Shown: one piece after another, positions 42,895 to 50,699 of the stretch | Layout of the letters: each line of letters opens with the position of its first letter | How positions within the stretch are numbered: the stretch's first letter is position 1 | DNA from: Nibribacter ruber | GTDB taxonomy: Bacteria > Bacteroidota > Bacteroidia > Cytophagales > Hymenobacteraceae | Direction of reading: 5' to 3' | Assembly: GCF_009913235.1 (NCBI RefSeq) | Contig: NZ_CP047897.1 | Location: 186,001-250,000 of the forward strand | DNA length: 64,000 nucleotides | Notes under the pieces: model-generated | What the model was told of the DNA's origin: nothing | Database searches by the model: none | What the model saw: the letters and a program-made list of their open reading frames with translations, nothing else | Made by a program: the position numbers and the translations under genes

Positions 42895-44958
42895 ATGAAG
42901 AAATTACCTTTTCTACTGGCTTGCGCCTTGAGTGCGCACCTGGCCACGGCCCAGAACGTGGAGTTTGTGAAAGAGAACTTCCCCCAGAACAAAGAAGGCT
43001 TTAAAGAAGCCAAAAAGCGGCTGGACGAAGGGAATGATATTTTTGCCGCCACCTCTAAGAAAACAGATGACGCCTACCGTAAAAAGTTTTACAAAGACGC
43101 CATTGCTCCTTACCTGGACGCTTACGCGGTCAACCCCAACAATGCCGTCCTCAATTACCGGTTGGGTGTGGCCTATCTGTTTTCAGACCAGAAAGCGAAG
43201 GCCCTGCCTTACCTGGAGAAAGCCAAAAAACTGAACCCTGCCATTGATCCAGAACTGAGTTTCTATCTGGCCAGAGCCTACCAGATGAACCTGGAATGGC
43301 AGAAAGCAACCACAGATTACAAGAAATACCTGGCCACGCTCTCTACAGACAAAGGCAGGGCCAAGGTAGACGTGGTGAATAAATACATAAGGGAATGCCT
43401 GTCTGGCGAAAAACTGCAGAAAAAGCCGGTACGGGTGTTTATTGACAACGCCGGCGAGGCACTCAACTCCAAGTTCGCGGACACGCAACCCGTGGTCTCC
43501 GCAGATGAAACCGTGCTTCTGTTCTCTTCGCGTAGAGAGATGATGCCAGACGGCAAAGCCCAGCCAGAGAAGCCAAAGGTGCCCCATGATGACATTTACA
43601 TCTCTACCAAAGTGAACGGTCAATGGACGGCAGCCAAACCCCTGGATTCTAAGATCAACACAGACAAGAACGAGCAGGTGGTGGCCATATCACCAGACGG
43701 GCAGCGCTTTCTGTTTGTGAGCGATGAGAATGAGGGCAACGTGTTTGAGTGCGTGCTCAAAGGAAAAGAGTGGGACAAGCCAGAAGGATTTGGGAAGGAG
43801 ATCAATTCCAACGGCAGAGAATCTTGGGCTACTTATTCTTATGACGGCAAGACCATCTACTTTGTAAGCGACCGCGAAAACGGCATTGGCAAGGGAGACA
43901 TTTACTTTACCACGCTAGACGCCAAAGGCAACTGGAGCAAACCGGTCAATGCGGGTCCCAAGATCAATACGGCCTATGAAGAAGGATCAGTGTTCATGAT
44001 GCCAGACGGCAAAACGCTGTATTTTAGTTCTGAGGGCCACAACTCCATGGGTGGCTTTGATCTCTTCAAAAGTGTGCTGGAAAACGGACAATGGTCTGAA
44101 CCGGAGAACCTGGGTTACCCCATCAACACGCCAGATGATGACGTTTTCCTGAGCATCACCGCCAACGGCCGTTACGGGTACATGGCCTCTAACCGCCTGG
44201 AGAAGAGTCAGGGCGAAAGCGACCTCTACCGCATCACGTTCTTAGGCGCAGAAAAGCACATGGTCCTGAGCACCGAGGATGACCTTATTGCCAGCACCTC
44301 TTTGCAAGTGGCCCAACCGGTGCAGCTGCCTGCCCTTGACTTAAAAACGCCCCAGAGCATTCTGGTGGAAGGGGCCGTGCTAGATGCCAAAACGCAAAAG
44401 CCCCTGGAGGCCACCGTAGAAGTGATTGACAACGCCCGCAAGGAAGTTATTGCCACCTTTACCACCAACAGCGCCACTGGAAAGTATCTGGTCTCATTGC
44501 CGGCAGGAAAGAACTATGGCCTGGCCATTAGGAAAGACGATTATGTGTTCTATTCAGAGAATTTCCAGTTGCCGGCCGCCAGCACGTTTAGACAAGTGCA
44601 CCAGCCGGTAAAACTTCAACCCTTGGAACCGGGTAGCACCCTGGCTATGCAAAACATTTTCTTTGAGGAAGGAAAAGCCATCCTGCTGCCCGAGTCTACC
44701 CATGAGCTGAAAGCGTTGGTGGCCTTGCTGAATGACAAGAAAAGCCTTAGAGTAGAGGTTGCCGGTCTTACCTTATCCAAAGACGCACCTCAGCCTTTGT
44801 CTGAAAGTAGGGCCAAAGCCATTCTTGATTATTTGGTAGCCAACGGCATCAATGTCAAACGTTTGCAAGCCAAAGGGTATGCGTATGGAGAGCCTGCCGC
44901 AGAAACCCCAGGCACTGCAAAAGACGTAAGGCTAGAGTTACGGTTTTTAAGCAAGTAA
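42895..44958 (+). CDS. PorE-like TPR/PD40-propeller/OmpA-domain protein
   Basis: A 687-residue exported protein. Signal peptide MKKLPFLLACALSAHLATAQ; then TPR-like helices (about 35-170: YAVNPNNAVLNYRLGVAYLFSDQ), WD40-like PD40 propeller blades (about 190-440: QPVVSADETVLLFSSRRE, PDGKTLYFSSEGHNSMGGFDLF), a carboxypeptidase-regulatory-like domain (about 480-570) and an OmpA C-terminal domain (about 590-687) with LSESRAKAILDYLVANGI. This order is that of PorE, which anchors the type IX secretion system to peptidoglycan. The classical peptidoglycan-binding Asp before the LS..RA helix (TD motif) is not seen, so binding is uncertain. Confidence 0.87.
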   Translation: MKKLPFLLACALSAHLATAQNVEFVKENFPQNKEGFKEAKKRLDEGNDIFAATSKKTDDAYRKKFYKDAIAPYLDAYAVNPNNAVLNYRLGVAYLFSDQKAKALPYLEKAKKLNPAIDPELSFYLARAYQMNLEWQKATTDYKKYLATLSTDKGRAKVDVVNKYIRECLSGEKLQKKPVRVFIDNAGEALNSKFADTQPVVSADETVLLFSSRREMMPDGKAQPEKPKVPHDDIYISTKVNGQWTAAKPLDSKINTDKNEQVVAISPDGQRFLFVSDENEGNVFECVLKGKEWDKPEGFGKEINSNGRESWATYSYDGKTIYFVSDRENGIGKGDIYFTTLDAKGNWSKPVNAGPKINTAYEEGSVFMMPDGKTLYFSSEGHNSMGGFDLFKSVLENGQWSEPENLGYPINTPDDDVFLSITANGRYGYMASNRLEKSQGESDLYRITFLGAEKHMVLSTEDDLIASTSLQVAQPVQLPALDLKTPQSILVEGAVLDAKTQKPLEATVEVIDNARKEVIATFTTNSATGKYLVSLPAGKNYGLAIRKDDYVFYSENFQLPAASTFRQVHQPVKLQPLEPGSTLAMQNIFFEEGKAILLPESTHELKALVALLNDKKSLRVEVAGLTLSKDAPQPLSESRAKAILDYLVANGINVKRLQAKGYAYGEPAAETPGTAKDVRLELRFLSK

Positions 44959-44973
44959 AAGGATCATCTTTAT

Positions 44974-45020
44974 AAAACGGAAAGGCGGCGCCCTGCTACA
45001 GGGCGCCGCCTTTCCGTTTT
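44974..45020. terminator. Terminator between convergent genes
   Basis: AAAACGGAAAGGCGGCGCCC and GGGCGCCGCCTTTCCGTTTT around a 7-base loop. Its right arm is shared with the left arm of repeat copy 18. Confidence 0.9.
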
Positions 45021-45052
45021 TGGCCTGTTTCCTGGAAAAGAAGCCAAAAACG
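45014..45052. repeat. Palindromic repeat copy 18
   Basis: The left arm CCGTTTTTGGCC overlaps the terminator stem; the right arm is GCCAAAAACG. Lies just after the stop of the minus-strand gene. Confidence 0.85.
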
Positions 45053-45055
45053 AAC

Positions 45056-45841
45056 TTATTTAGGCAATCTCACGCTCACCCCGCCGCCTACAAAGAAATC
45101 AGGCGCGGAGCTGGAAAGGCCTAAGCCCACGGAGGTGTCCAGTTGCAGGTTGGGCAAAATCTGGAACGTAAAGCCGCCGTCCAGTTGGTGTTGCCAGTTC
45201 TCCTGCTTCGGTTTCTGGCCAAACACTTCTATAAACGCGCCCAGCCTGTCTGTCACCTCACGAGCCAGTGACAAGGTGTAAATGGCTTGGCCCGCCGCTT
45301 TGTCTGGGGCCCATTCATAGCCCACGTTGTACCCAAGGCTTAGCTTTTCTGACAAGGTATGCGACAGGGAGAACCTGAAATCTGGCACTACATACGCGGG
45401 CCGGAACTCTGGTTTGCCCGTTCGTAGGGTGAGATGCCCAATGAAGGCCATTTCTGGTAGGAGCCCTTGCTCTTCGGCTATCTTTATCTTGGTGCCCACA
45501 GCCACCGGACCCATGCCGTTTATGCTGCCCGCATGAGAGTCTTTTCCTTTAATAGAGAGGTGTTCCACCAACAGGCGGAGTTCCAAGGAAGGCAGGAGGC
45601 CGTACCGTACCAGAATGGTAGGTACCAGTTGTGAAACAGTGGTGATGCCTTCCTGTTTGTTCACCTGCCTGAGCCAGCCGGCCTCAATCTGTACAAAGCC
45701 TTTAGGGACCAGGCTGGAGGCTTCCGTCTGGTCTGGCCGGTCCGTTTCAATTGACTTTAAAGAGTCCGCCGGAATAGCTTGTCCCTTAGCCAAACTTATT
45801 GAAATTAAAAGCCAAAATAGAAAAGCCAAAATCTTTTTCAT
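45056..45841 (-). CDS. Phenol-MetA-degradation-type outer-membrane protein
   Basis: A 261-residue exported protein with signal peptide MKKILAFLFWLLISISLAKGQ. SIETDRPDQTEASSLVPKGFVQIEAGW is the hallmark of the Phenol_MetA_deg / transporter family of small outer-membrane barrels in this phylum. The rest is beta-rich and ends with FFVGGGVSVRLPK. No substrate can be inferred. Its promoter region at 45870-45901 contains a 6-4-6 inverted repeat placed between the -33 and -7 boxes, which suggests repression by a DtxR/MntR-type metal regulator and hence a link to metal supply. Confidence 0.83.
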   Translation of the reverse strand: MKKILAFLFWLLISISLAKGQAIPADSLKSIETDRPDQTEASSLVPKGFVQIEAGWLRQVNKQEGITTVSQLVPTILVRYGLLPSLELRLLVEHLSIKGKDSHAGSINGMGPVAVGTKIKIAEEQGLLPEMAFIGHLTLRTGKPEFRPAYVVPDFRFSLSHTLSEKLSLGYNVGYEWAPDKAAGQAIYTLSLAREVTDRLGAFIEVFGQKPKQENWQHQLDGGFTFQILPNLQLDTSVGLGLSSSAPDFFVGGGVSVRLPK

Positions 45842-45869
45842 ACGTACAAGCGGATGGTTTTACTTCCCG

Positions 45870-45901
45870 CAAACCTAGGTAAATTTAGATACGTCTAAAA
45901 A
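45870..45901 (-). promoter_or_regulatory. Promoter of the 45056-45841 gene
   Basis: On the minus strand TTTT (45898-45901), 20-bp spacer and TAGGTTTG (45870-45877), close to TTTG-N20-TAnnTTTG. About 30 bp before the ATG. Confidence 0.45.
45884..45899. promoter_or_regulatory. Candidate DtxR/MntR-like operator
   Basis: TTTAGATACGTCTAAA, a 6-bp inverted repeat around 4 bases, lying between the -33 and -7 boxes. Another half-site-like GTCTAA is at about 45916. The resemblance to DtxR-family operators is by eye. Confidence 0.4.
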
Positions 45902-46070
45902 TAAAAATCAGTTCGTCTAATTCTCATTTAATCAATTTTTTCTTGCCAAAGTGGAAGTCCGGCCTTAATTTGCTTTTTGAATAATGCCCGTCATACCAGC
46001 GAAAACCTTCTTATAAGGCACTTTCTGGAGGCTTTTGACACCGTGGGCCACAGTTTTAGCCAATCCGTAA

Positions 46071-46370
46071 ATGTTTATAGCACTCAGTACTTTTACTATA
46101 GCCAATGACATGGCACCGGCGGTGAAAGAGGCCTTTGTGAACCGCCCTGGTTTAGTGGAAGGAGCCCCCGGATTCATTCGCCTGCAGGTAATTTCGCCCA
46201 CAGACAATCCCCAGGAAATCTGGCTCATTACCCAATGGACAGATGAGGAAAGTTATAAGGTCTGGCACCGCAGCCACCTGTACCATGCCTCGCACAGCGG
46301 GATTCCCAAAGGTTTGAAGCTGGTGCCAAGATCGGCGAAGGTCAGGTTTTTTGAACATATCTGCGAATAG
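46071..46370 (+). CDS. IsdG-like antibiotic biosynthesis monooxygenase domain protein
   Basis: A 99-residue single-domain ABM-family protein. The core GFIRLQVISP and the WLITQWTDEESYKVWHRSHLYHASHSG region match heme-degrading IsdG/HmoB-type monooxygenases. Trp65 and His75 have the same ten-residue spacing as the heme-pocket Trp67/His77 of S. aureus IsdG; a partner for its Asn7 is not clearly seen (Asn12 is a candidate). It stands 17 bp before the cobalamin-photosensor gene and is probably co-transcribed with it. Heme degradation is possible but not established; many ABM proteins have other roles. Confidence 0.78.
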   Translation: MFIALSTFTIANDMAPAVKEAFVNRPGLVEGAPGFIRLQVISPTDNPQEIWLITQWTDEESYKVWHRSHLYHASHSGIPKGLKLVPRSAKVRFFEHICE

Positions 46371-46387
46371 AAGAGAGGAAAGCAGAC

Positions 46388-47440
46388 ATGCCAGAAAACA
46401 GAAGAAAAGCAGCGGCGTTACTAAAGCGTCTGGAACCCGAGTTGGTGGAGCAAACCCTGGCCCTGGTCTATGCCCAGAACCCAGACATGGAGGCCCGCTA
46501 CGGCGAGTACGGCAAAGAGAAGTGCCGGCAAGACACCCACTACCATTTCTCCTACCTGATAGAATCTGTGGGTTCTGGCAGTTCGGCGTTGTTCAATGAT
46601 TATGTGTTGTGGGCCCAGCAGGTGCTGGAAACCCGCCATTTGCCTGTTAAAGACCTGCACGCGCATTTGGGTGCGCTCAAAGACGTGGTTACTCAGAACC
46701 TGCCCATAGACCATTATGTGCTGGTGGCCAACCACCTCAATAGCGCCTTGCACGTGCTGGAAGAGAGACACGGCCTTCCGCCAGAGACAGAACCGATTCT
46801 TAGTGATGTGGCCCAACAATACCTTGACTTTCTGCTAAATGGAAAGCGCCACCAGGCCATTGAACTGGTTTTAAATGAAGTGGAGAAGGGCGTGCCTATA
46901 AAAGAAATTTACCTCACGGTGTTTCAGGCGGTGCAGCACCAGATTGGCCGGCTCTGGCAACTAAACAAGATAAGCGTGGCCCAGGAACATTTTTGTACCG
47001 CTGCCACGCAGTGGGCCATGTCGCAACTATATCCGCAGGTCTTCGGCTCAGAAAGGAACGGCTTGAAACTGGTGTCTACCTGCGCCTCCGGCGATTTGCA
47101 TGAACTGGGCGTGCGCATGGTCAGCGACTTTTTTGAAATGGAAGGCTGGGATACGTACTACCTGGGTTCTAACGTGCCGGTGCATAGCCTGCTCAGCGCC
47201 CTAAGGGACCAAAAACCAGACCTCTTGCTTTTGTCAGCCACCATGACCTACCACGTGCCTGCGGTAGAAGCAGCCATTGAGGCGGTAAAAAAAGCCCAGG
47301 ACTTGCAGGACATTAAAATAATGGTGGGCGGCTATCCGTTTAATACCGCAGAAGGGCTCTGGCAACAAGTAGGCGCAGACGGACACAGTAAAAACGCCCA
47401 GGAGGCGCTGGAATTGGCGCAGGAGCTAATAAAAAAGTAA
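46388..47440 (+). CDS. CarH-type cobalamin-binding photosensor-like protein without DNA-binding domain
   Basis: A 350-residue cytoplasmic protein. Residues 1-140 form an all-helical sensor-like region (YGEYGKEKCRQDTHYHFSYL) that I do not recognise with confidence. About 145-215 is the four-helix cobalamin cap, with the CarH signature W-x9-EH (Trp190, Glu200-His201), which in CarH puts Trp and His over the adenosyl group. About 225-350 is the Rossmann B12-binding domain with D-x-H-x-x-G (Asp236, His238, Gly241) and VGGYPFN (Gly314-315). There is no MerR DNA-binding domain. A light- and adenosylcobalamin-sensing role is inferred; the output is unknown. Flanked by the ABM gene and the PAS-like gene. 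Confidence 0.85.
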   Translation: MPENRRKAAALLKRLEPELVEQTLALVYAQNPDMEARYGEYGKEKCRQDTHYHFSYLIESVGSGSSALFNDYVLWAQQVLETRHLPVKDLHAHLGALKDVVTQNLPIDHYVLVANHLNSALHVLEERHGLPPETEPILSDVAQQYLDFLLNGKRHQAIELVLNEVEKGVPIKEIYLTVFQAVQHQIGRLWQLNKISVAQEHFCTAATQWAMSQLYPQVFGSERNGLKLVSTCASGDLHELGVRMVSDFFEMEGWDTYYLGSNVPVHSLLSALRDQKPDLLLLSATMTYHVPAVEAAIEAVKKAQDLQDIKIMVGGYPFNTAEGLWQQVGADGHSKNAQEALELAQELIKK

Positions 47441-47479
47441 CTCAAAAGAGAAGGAGAGGGTTTGGAAAGAAAGAACGGG

Positions 47480-47977
47480 ATGGTGTGGCGATGTTCACTG
47501 GAAGGGACGGTTTTGGAGGTGGTCTCCACAGATTTTCCCAATCTTGCTCCAGAGCCTGCAGGCAAATCGTTTATGGAAGGTCTCAGCAAGTCTTCAAGGG
47601 ACTTGGCCAGCGTCTGGTTCCAGAAGTTTCCAGCCAGTGTCAGCCTTCTGCCCAACGTCCGGTTTGCCAATGATCCCACGGGGCAGGCATTTACAGTAGG
47701 CCTTACCAAAGTGGGCGAGGAGTTCTGGATGTTCTGGAGTACTGCGCAGGCCATGCTCCCGCTACCACCACAATTGTCTGGCACCCATTACCAGGAGGAC
47801 GAGCAGGCAAATACCCAACCCCATAAAATCTGGGAACCAGACCTGCAGCACGTAGAACTGCTGGAGGAACTGAGCCGCGTGAACAATGAACTGGTCAACG
47901 CCCGCCGCGAGCTGATACGGCAGAACATAGAGCTGCACCGCATTCACCGCAAGTCAAGTGAGAACAAACCTACCTGA
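47480..47977 (+). CDS. PAS-like domain plus coiled coil, no output domain
   Basis: A 165-residue protein (ATG at 47480; a TTG at 47462 behind AAGGAG is an alternative giving 171). Residues 1-95 have the strand-rich pattern of PAS domains found in histidine kinases (GTVLEVVSTDFPNL, GKSFMEGLS, VRFANDPTGQAFTVGL, EEFWMFWSTA). The C-terminus is a signalling coiled coil, LSRVNNELVNARRELIRQN, of the type that normally runs into a histidine kinase or GGDEF domain. Here the chain stops after RIHRK, so no output is attached. Repeat copy 19 starts 2 bp after the stop. It may be a stand-alone signal partner of the B12 photosensor or a truncated kinase. Confidence 0.75.
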   Translation: MVWRCSLEGTVLEVVSTDFPNLAPEPAGKSFMEGLSKSSRDLASVWFQKFPASVSLLPNVRFANDPTGQAFTVGLTKVGEEFWMFWSTAQAMLPLPPQLSGTHYQEDEQANTQPHKIWEPDLQHVELLEELSRVNNELVNARRELIRQNIELHRIHRKSSENKPT

Positions 47978-47978
47978 A

Positions 47979-48018
47979 CCGTTTTTGGGCTTTTTTCTGG
48001 AAAAGAAGCCAAAAACGG
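47979..48018. repeat. Palindromic repeat copy 19
   Basis: Begins 2 bp after the stop of the PAS-like gene. The arms are CCGTTTTTGGGC and GCCAAAAACGG. Confidence 0.85.
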
Positions 48019-48068
48019 GTGGATTGAAGCTTTCATTCTTTCTCACCTGACCTTCAAAAATTCCCTTC

Positions 48069-48503
48069 CTACAATCCCTGCTCTTTCAGAATCCTGAACA
48101 CTTTCTTGCGCATGTAGAAGAGGCGGCCCGTCATCACCCCAAAGATGATGGCATACGTGAACGCAGACAACATCTGGCCATGAAACCAATGCCCGAACAC
48201 CCACTTCTTAGAAAATGTGAACAGCAGATAAACCAGCAGCGTGATGATGCTGATGCGGTCAAAGGGTGCTATGATTCTGTTGCTCTCCTCATGCCATTCA
48301 ATGGTAGAAAGATTGCCCACCAACAAGCCAATAATCTCTCCCAACACCAATCCGCTCATGGCCAGTGGCCAGCCTATGTGATGCGTGTACACATGATAGC
48401 TCAGTAACAGGAGCATGAGGCTGGAGAGGCAGGTGAACATGAAAACGCGCACCAGTAATTTGCGCTGGAAGTGTCTATGCAGGGAGAGAGACAATTTGGG
48501 CAT
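48069..48503 (-). CDS. Hypothetical membrane protein, four segments
   Basis: A 144-residue integral membrane protein. The ATG at 48501-48503 (MPKLSLSLHRHFQRK) is chosen because an upstream reading would run through the repeat at 48508. Four hydrophobic segments follow the basic N-terminus: about 19-42 (FTCLSSLMLLLLSYHVYTHHI), 45-66 (WPLAMSGLVLGEIIGLLVGNL), 84-103 and 115-135 (LSAFTYAIIFGVMTGRLFYM). Positively charged loops are consistent with both ends inside. No family is recognised. Confidence 0.72.
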   Translation of the reverse strand: MPKLSLSLHRHFQRKLLVRVFMFTCLSSLMLLLLSYHVYTHHIGWPLAMSGLVLGEIIGLLVGNLSTIEWHEESNRIIAPFDRISIITLLVYLLFTFSKKWVFGHWFHGQMLSAFTYAIIFGVMTGRLFYMRKKVFRILKEQGL

Positions 48504-48507
48504 ATAG

Positions 48508-48534
48508 CGTTTTTGGCCTGTTTTCTGGAAAAGA
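48508..48534. repeat. Truncated palindromic repeat in a 5' leader
   Basis: Left arm and centre are present (CGTTTTTGGCCTG, TTTTCTGGAAAA); the right arm is lost. It ends 5 bp before the ATG of the minus-strand membrane-protein gene, so it forms part of that gene's leader. Confidence 0.7.
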
Positions 48535-48573
48535 ATGAAAAAATGACAATTTAGTATGCATGCCAACTAAATT

Positions 48574-48912
48574 TTAGTCATCTTCGTAATCCAAACCCAT
48601 CATCTTGTTGTACGCCCCTTGGAGCTCAGAGAAGGCGTGCAACTGACCCTGCTGGCGGCTTACCTGCATGCCTTTCTGGTAAGCCTGCTGGGCCAGGGTG
48701 GGTTCGTCTAACTGTAAGTAAAGGCTGGCGGCATGGTAGTAAGTTCCCACGTAGTCCGGGTGCTCTGCCAGAAGTTTCTCGTAGAAAAAACGGGCTTTCT
48801 CCACGTCAAAAGCACGGTATTCCGTAGCAATGGCGTAGAGCGTGAACGGGTCCTGCGGGTCATCCTGGTAAAAGGCCAGGAGTTGAGCCAATCTGCTGTT
48901 AGACGTTTCCAT
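48574..48912 (-). CDS. Small TPR protein
   Basis: A 112-residue cytoplasmic protein consisting of about three tetratricopeptide units: PFTLYAIATEYRAFDVEKARFFYEKLLAEHP, then TYYHAASLYLQLDEPTLAQQAYQKG, then a partial third. The C-terminus is acidic (GLDYEDD). Probably an adaptor. It is transcribed divergently from etfB, and a perfect -7 box (TAAATTTG on the minus strand, 48940-48947) lies 28 bp upstream of the ATG. Confidence 0.82.
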   Translation of the reverse strand: METSNSRLAQLLAFYQDDPQDPFTLYAIATEYRAFDVEKARFFYEKLLAEHPDYVGTYYHAASLYLQLDEPTLAQQAYQKGMQVSRQQGQLHAFSELQGAYNKMMGLDYEDD

Positions 48913-48974
48913 TTGATGAATTATTCTTTAAATTGCCCACAAATTTAATGTAAAATCCACTAACCTTAAGTGAG

Positions 48975-49712
48975 ATGAAATTCTTAGTTTGCATTAGTAA
49001 CGTACCAGACACCACCACTAAAATCTCGTTTACCCCAGATGGTAAGGATTTTAATACGGCAGGTGTTCAATTCGTGATCAACCCATATGATGAGTACGCG
49101 CTAACCCGCGCCATTGAGCTGAAAGAAGCTTTGGGTGGAACAGTAACCGTTTTAAACGTAGGAGAGGCTGACGCCGAACCAAATATCCGCAAGGCCCTGG
49201 CCATTGGCGCCGATGACGCCATTAGAGTAAACATCAAACCTACCGACGCTTTCCTTGTTTCTACCCAGATAGCGCACTACGCCAAAGAAGGCGGGTATGA
49301 CCTTATCCTGATGGGCCGCGAGTCTATTGACTACAACGGTTTTCAGGTGCACGGCATGGTAGGCGAGCTGTTGGGCATTCCAACCATCGCGCCGGCCATG
49401 AAGCTGGACATCAACGGCACTACGGCTACCGTAGAGCGTGAGATTGAAGGCGGCAAGGAAATCATTGAAGCCGCTTTGCCATTAGTGGTGAGCGCGCAGC
49501 AGCCTATGACCGAGCCAAGAATCCCGAACATGCGTGGTATCATGACGGCCCGTACCAAGCCTTTGCAAGTGGTGGAAGCGGTTGGTCAGGATTCCAAGAC
49601 GCAGGTGCAGGGGTACCAGTTGCCACCGGCCAAGTCTGGCGTGAAGATGATTGACGCAGAGAATGCCGGTGACTTGATTAAATTATTACGCAACGAAGCT
49701 AAAGTTCTATAA
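48975..49712 (+). CDS. etfB: Electron transfer flavoprotein, beta subunit
   Basis: Beta subunit of ETF, which carries electrons from acyl-CoA dehydrogenases towards the quinone pool. The 245 residues contain the AMP-binding region and the ETF beta hallmark VEREIEGGKEIIEAALPLVVSAQQPM; DLILMGRESIDYNGFQVHGMVGELL is also typical. It lies 2 bp before etfA in one operon with the bifunctional nuclease and the nucleoside transporter. Both ETF subunits together with menaquinone genes point to quinone-linked fatty-acid oxidation. Confidence 0.95.
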   Translation: MKFLVCISNVPDTTTKISFTPDGKDFNTAGVQFVINPYDEYALTRAIELKEALGGTVTVLNVGEADAEPNIRKALAIGADDAIRVNIKPTDAFLVSTQIAHYAKEGGYDLILMGRESIDYNGFQVHGMVGELLGIPTIAPAMKLDINGTTATVEREIEGGKEIIEAALPLVVSAQQPMTEPRIPNMRGIMTARTKPLQVVEAVGQDSKTQVQGYQLPPAKSGVKMIDAENAGDLIKLLRNEAKVL

Positions 49713-49714
49713 GC

Positions 49715-50689
49715 ATGTCAGTTTTAGTAGTGATAGAATGCGCGAACGGCGAGGTGAAGAAGTCTTCTTTGGAAGCCGCTTCGTACGGAAGCAAAGTAGC
49801 GTCTACCTTAGGCACCACCGCTACGGCTGTGGCCATTGGAGACGTACAGGCCAATGCGTTGACTTCTTTAGGGGAGCAAGGCATTACCAAAGTATTGTTG
49901 GACAATGACAGCCGCCTGACCAATTTTGTGGGTGCTGCCTATGTGAAAGTGATTGCCGCCGCCGCTCAACAAGAGAACAGCAGCGTGATCATTGCCTCTA
50001 ACTCTAACATTGGTGCCGCCATTGGCTCTAGGTTAGCCGTGCAGTTGGGTGCATCTTTGGCGACTAACGTAGTGGCGTATCCAGAGATTTCTGGTTCTTC
50101 TTTTAAAGTGCGCCGCGGGGTATTTTCTGGCAAGGCATTCTCTGACGTAGAGTTGACTTCTGACAAGAAAATCATCCTGGTGAAGAAAAACGCAGTAGAT
50201 ATTGAAACGTCTGCTGGTGCAACTGCCAACGTAGAGAACTTCTCTGCTTCTTTGACAGACGCTGACTTTGCCGCCGCTCCCAAAGAGACCATCAAACAGT
50301 CTGGTGACATCCTGTTAACCGAGGCGGATCTGGTAGTTTCTGGTGGTAGAGGTTTGAAAGGACCAGAGAACTGGCATTTAATTGAAGATTTAGCCAAGGC
50401 TTTGGGCGCGGCAACGGCCTGCTCTAAACCAGTGGCAGACGTGGGCTGGAGACCTCACCATGAGCACGTTGGCCAAACTGGTATCACCGTGAGCCCTAAC
50501 TTATACATTGCCGTGGGTATCTCTGGTGCCATCCAACACCTGGCCGGGGTTAACTCTTCTAAAGTAATTGTCGTTATCAATAAAGATCCAGAAGCTCCGT
50601 TCTTCAAAGCCGCCGATTATGGCATTGTAGGAGACGCGACTGAGGTTGTTCCTAAATTGATAGAAGCCGCCAAGGCTTTAGACAAATAG
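49715..50689 (+). CDS. etfA: Electron transfer flavoprotein, alpha subunit
   Basis: FAD-binding partner of EtfB, 324 residues. The N-terminal half is ETF-like; the C-terminal half has the FAD-binding signature: [24 protein letters not shown], then [32 protein letters not shown] and [11 protein letters not shown]. It starts 2 bp after the etfB stop and is followed 10 bp later by the bifunctional-nuclease gene. Confidence 0.95.
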   Translation: MSVLVVIECANGEVKKSSLEAASYGSKVASTLGTTATAVAIGDVQANALTSLGEQGITKVLLDNDSRLTNFVGAAYVKVIAAAAQQENSSVIIASNSNIGAAIGSRLAVQLGASLATNVVAYPEISGSSFKVRRGVFSGKAFSDVELTSDKKIILVKKNAVDIETSAGATANVENFSASLTDADFAAAPKETIKQSGDILLTEADLVVSGGRGLKGPENWHLIEDLAKALGAATACSKPVADVGWRPHHEHVGQTGITVSPNLYIAVGISGAIQHLAGVNSSKVIVVINKDPEAPFFKAADYGIVGDATEVVPKLIEAAKALDK

Positions 50690-50699
50690 AAGAGATATT

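Noticed and set aside
45965-46228. 87-residue minus-strand frame over the IsdG-like gene
   Set aside because: Antisense shadow of the ABM-domain gene with no recognisable motif.
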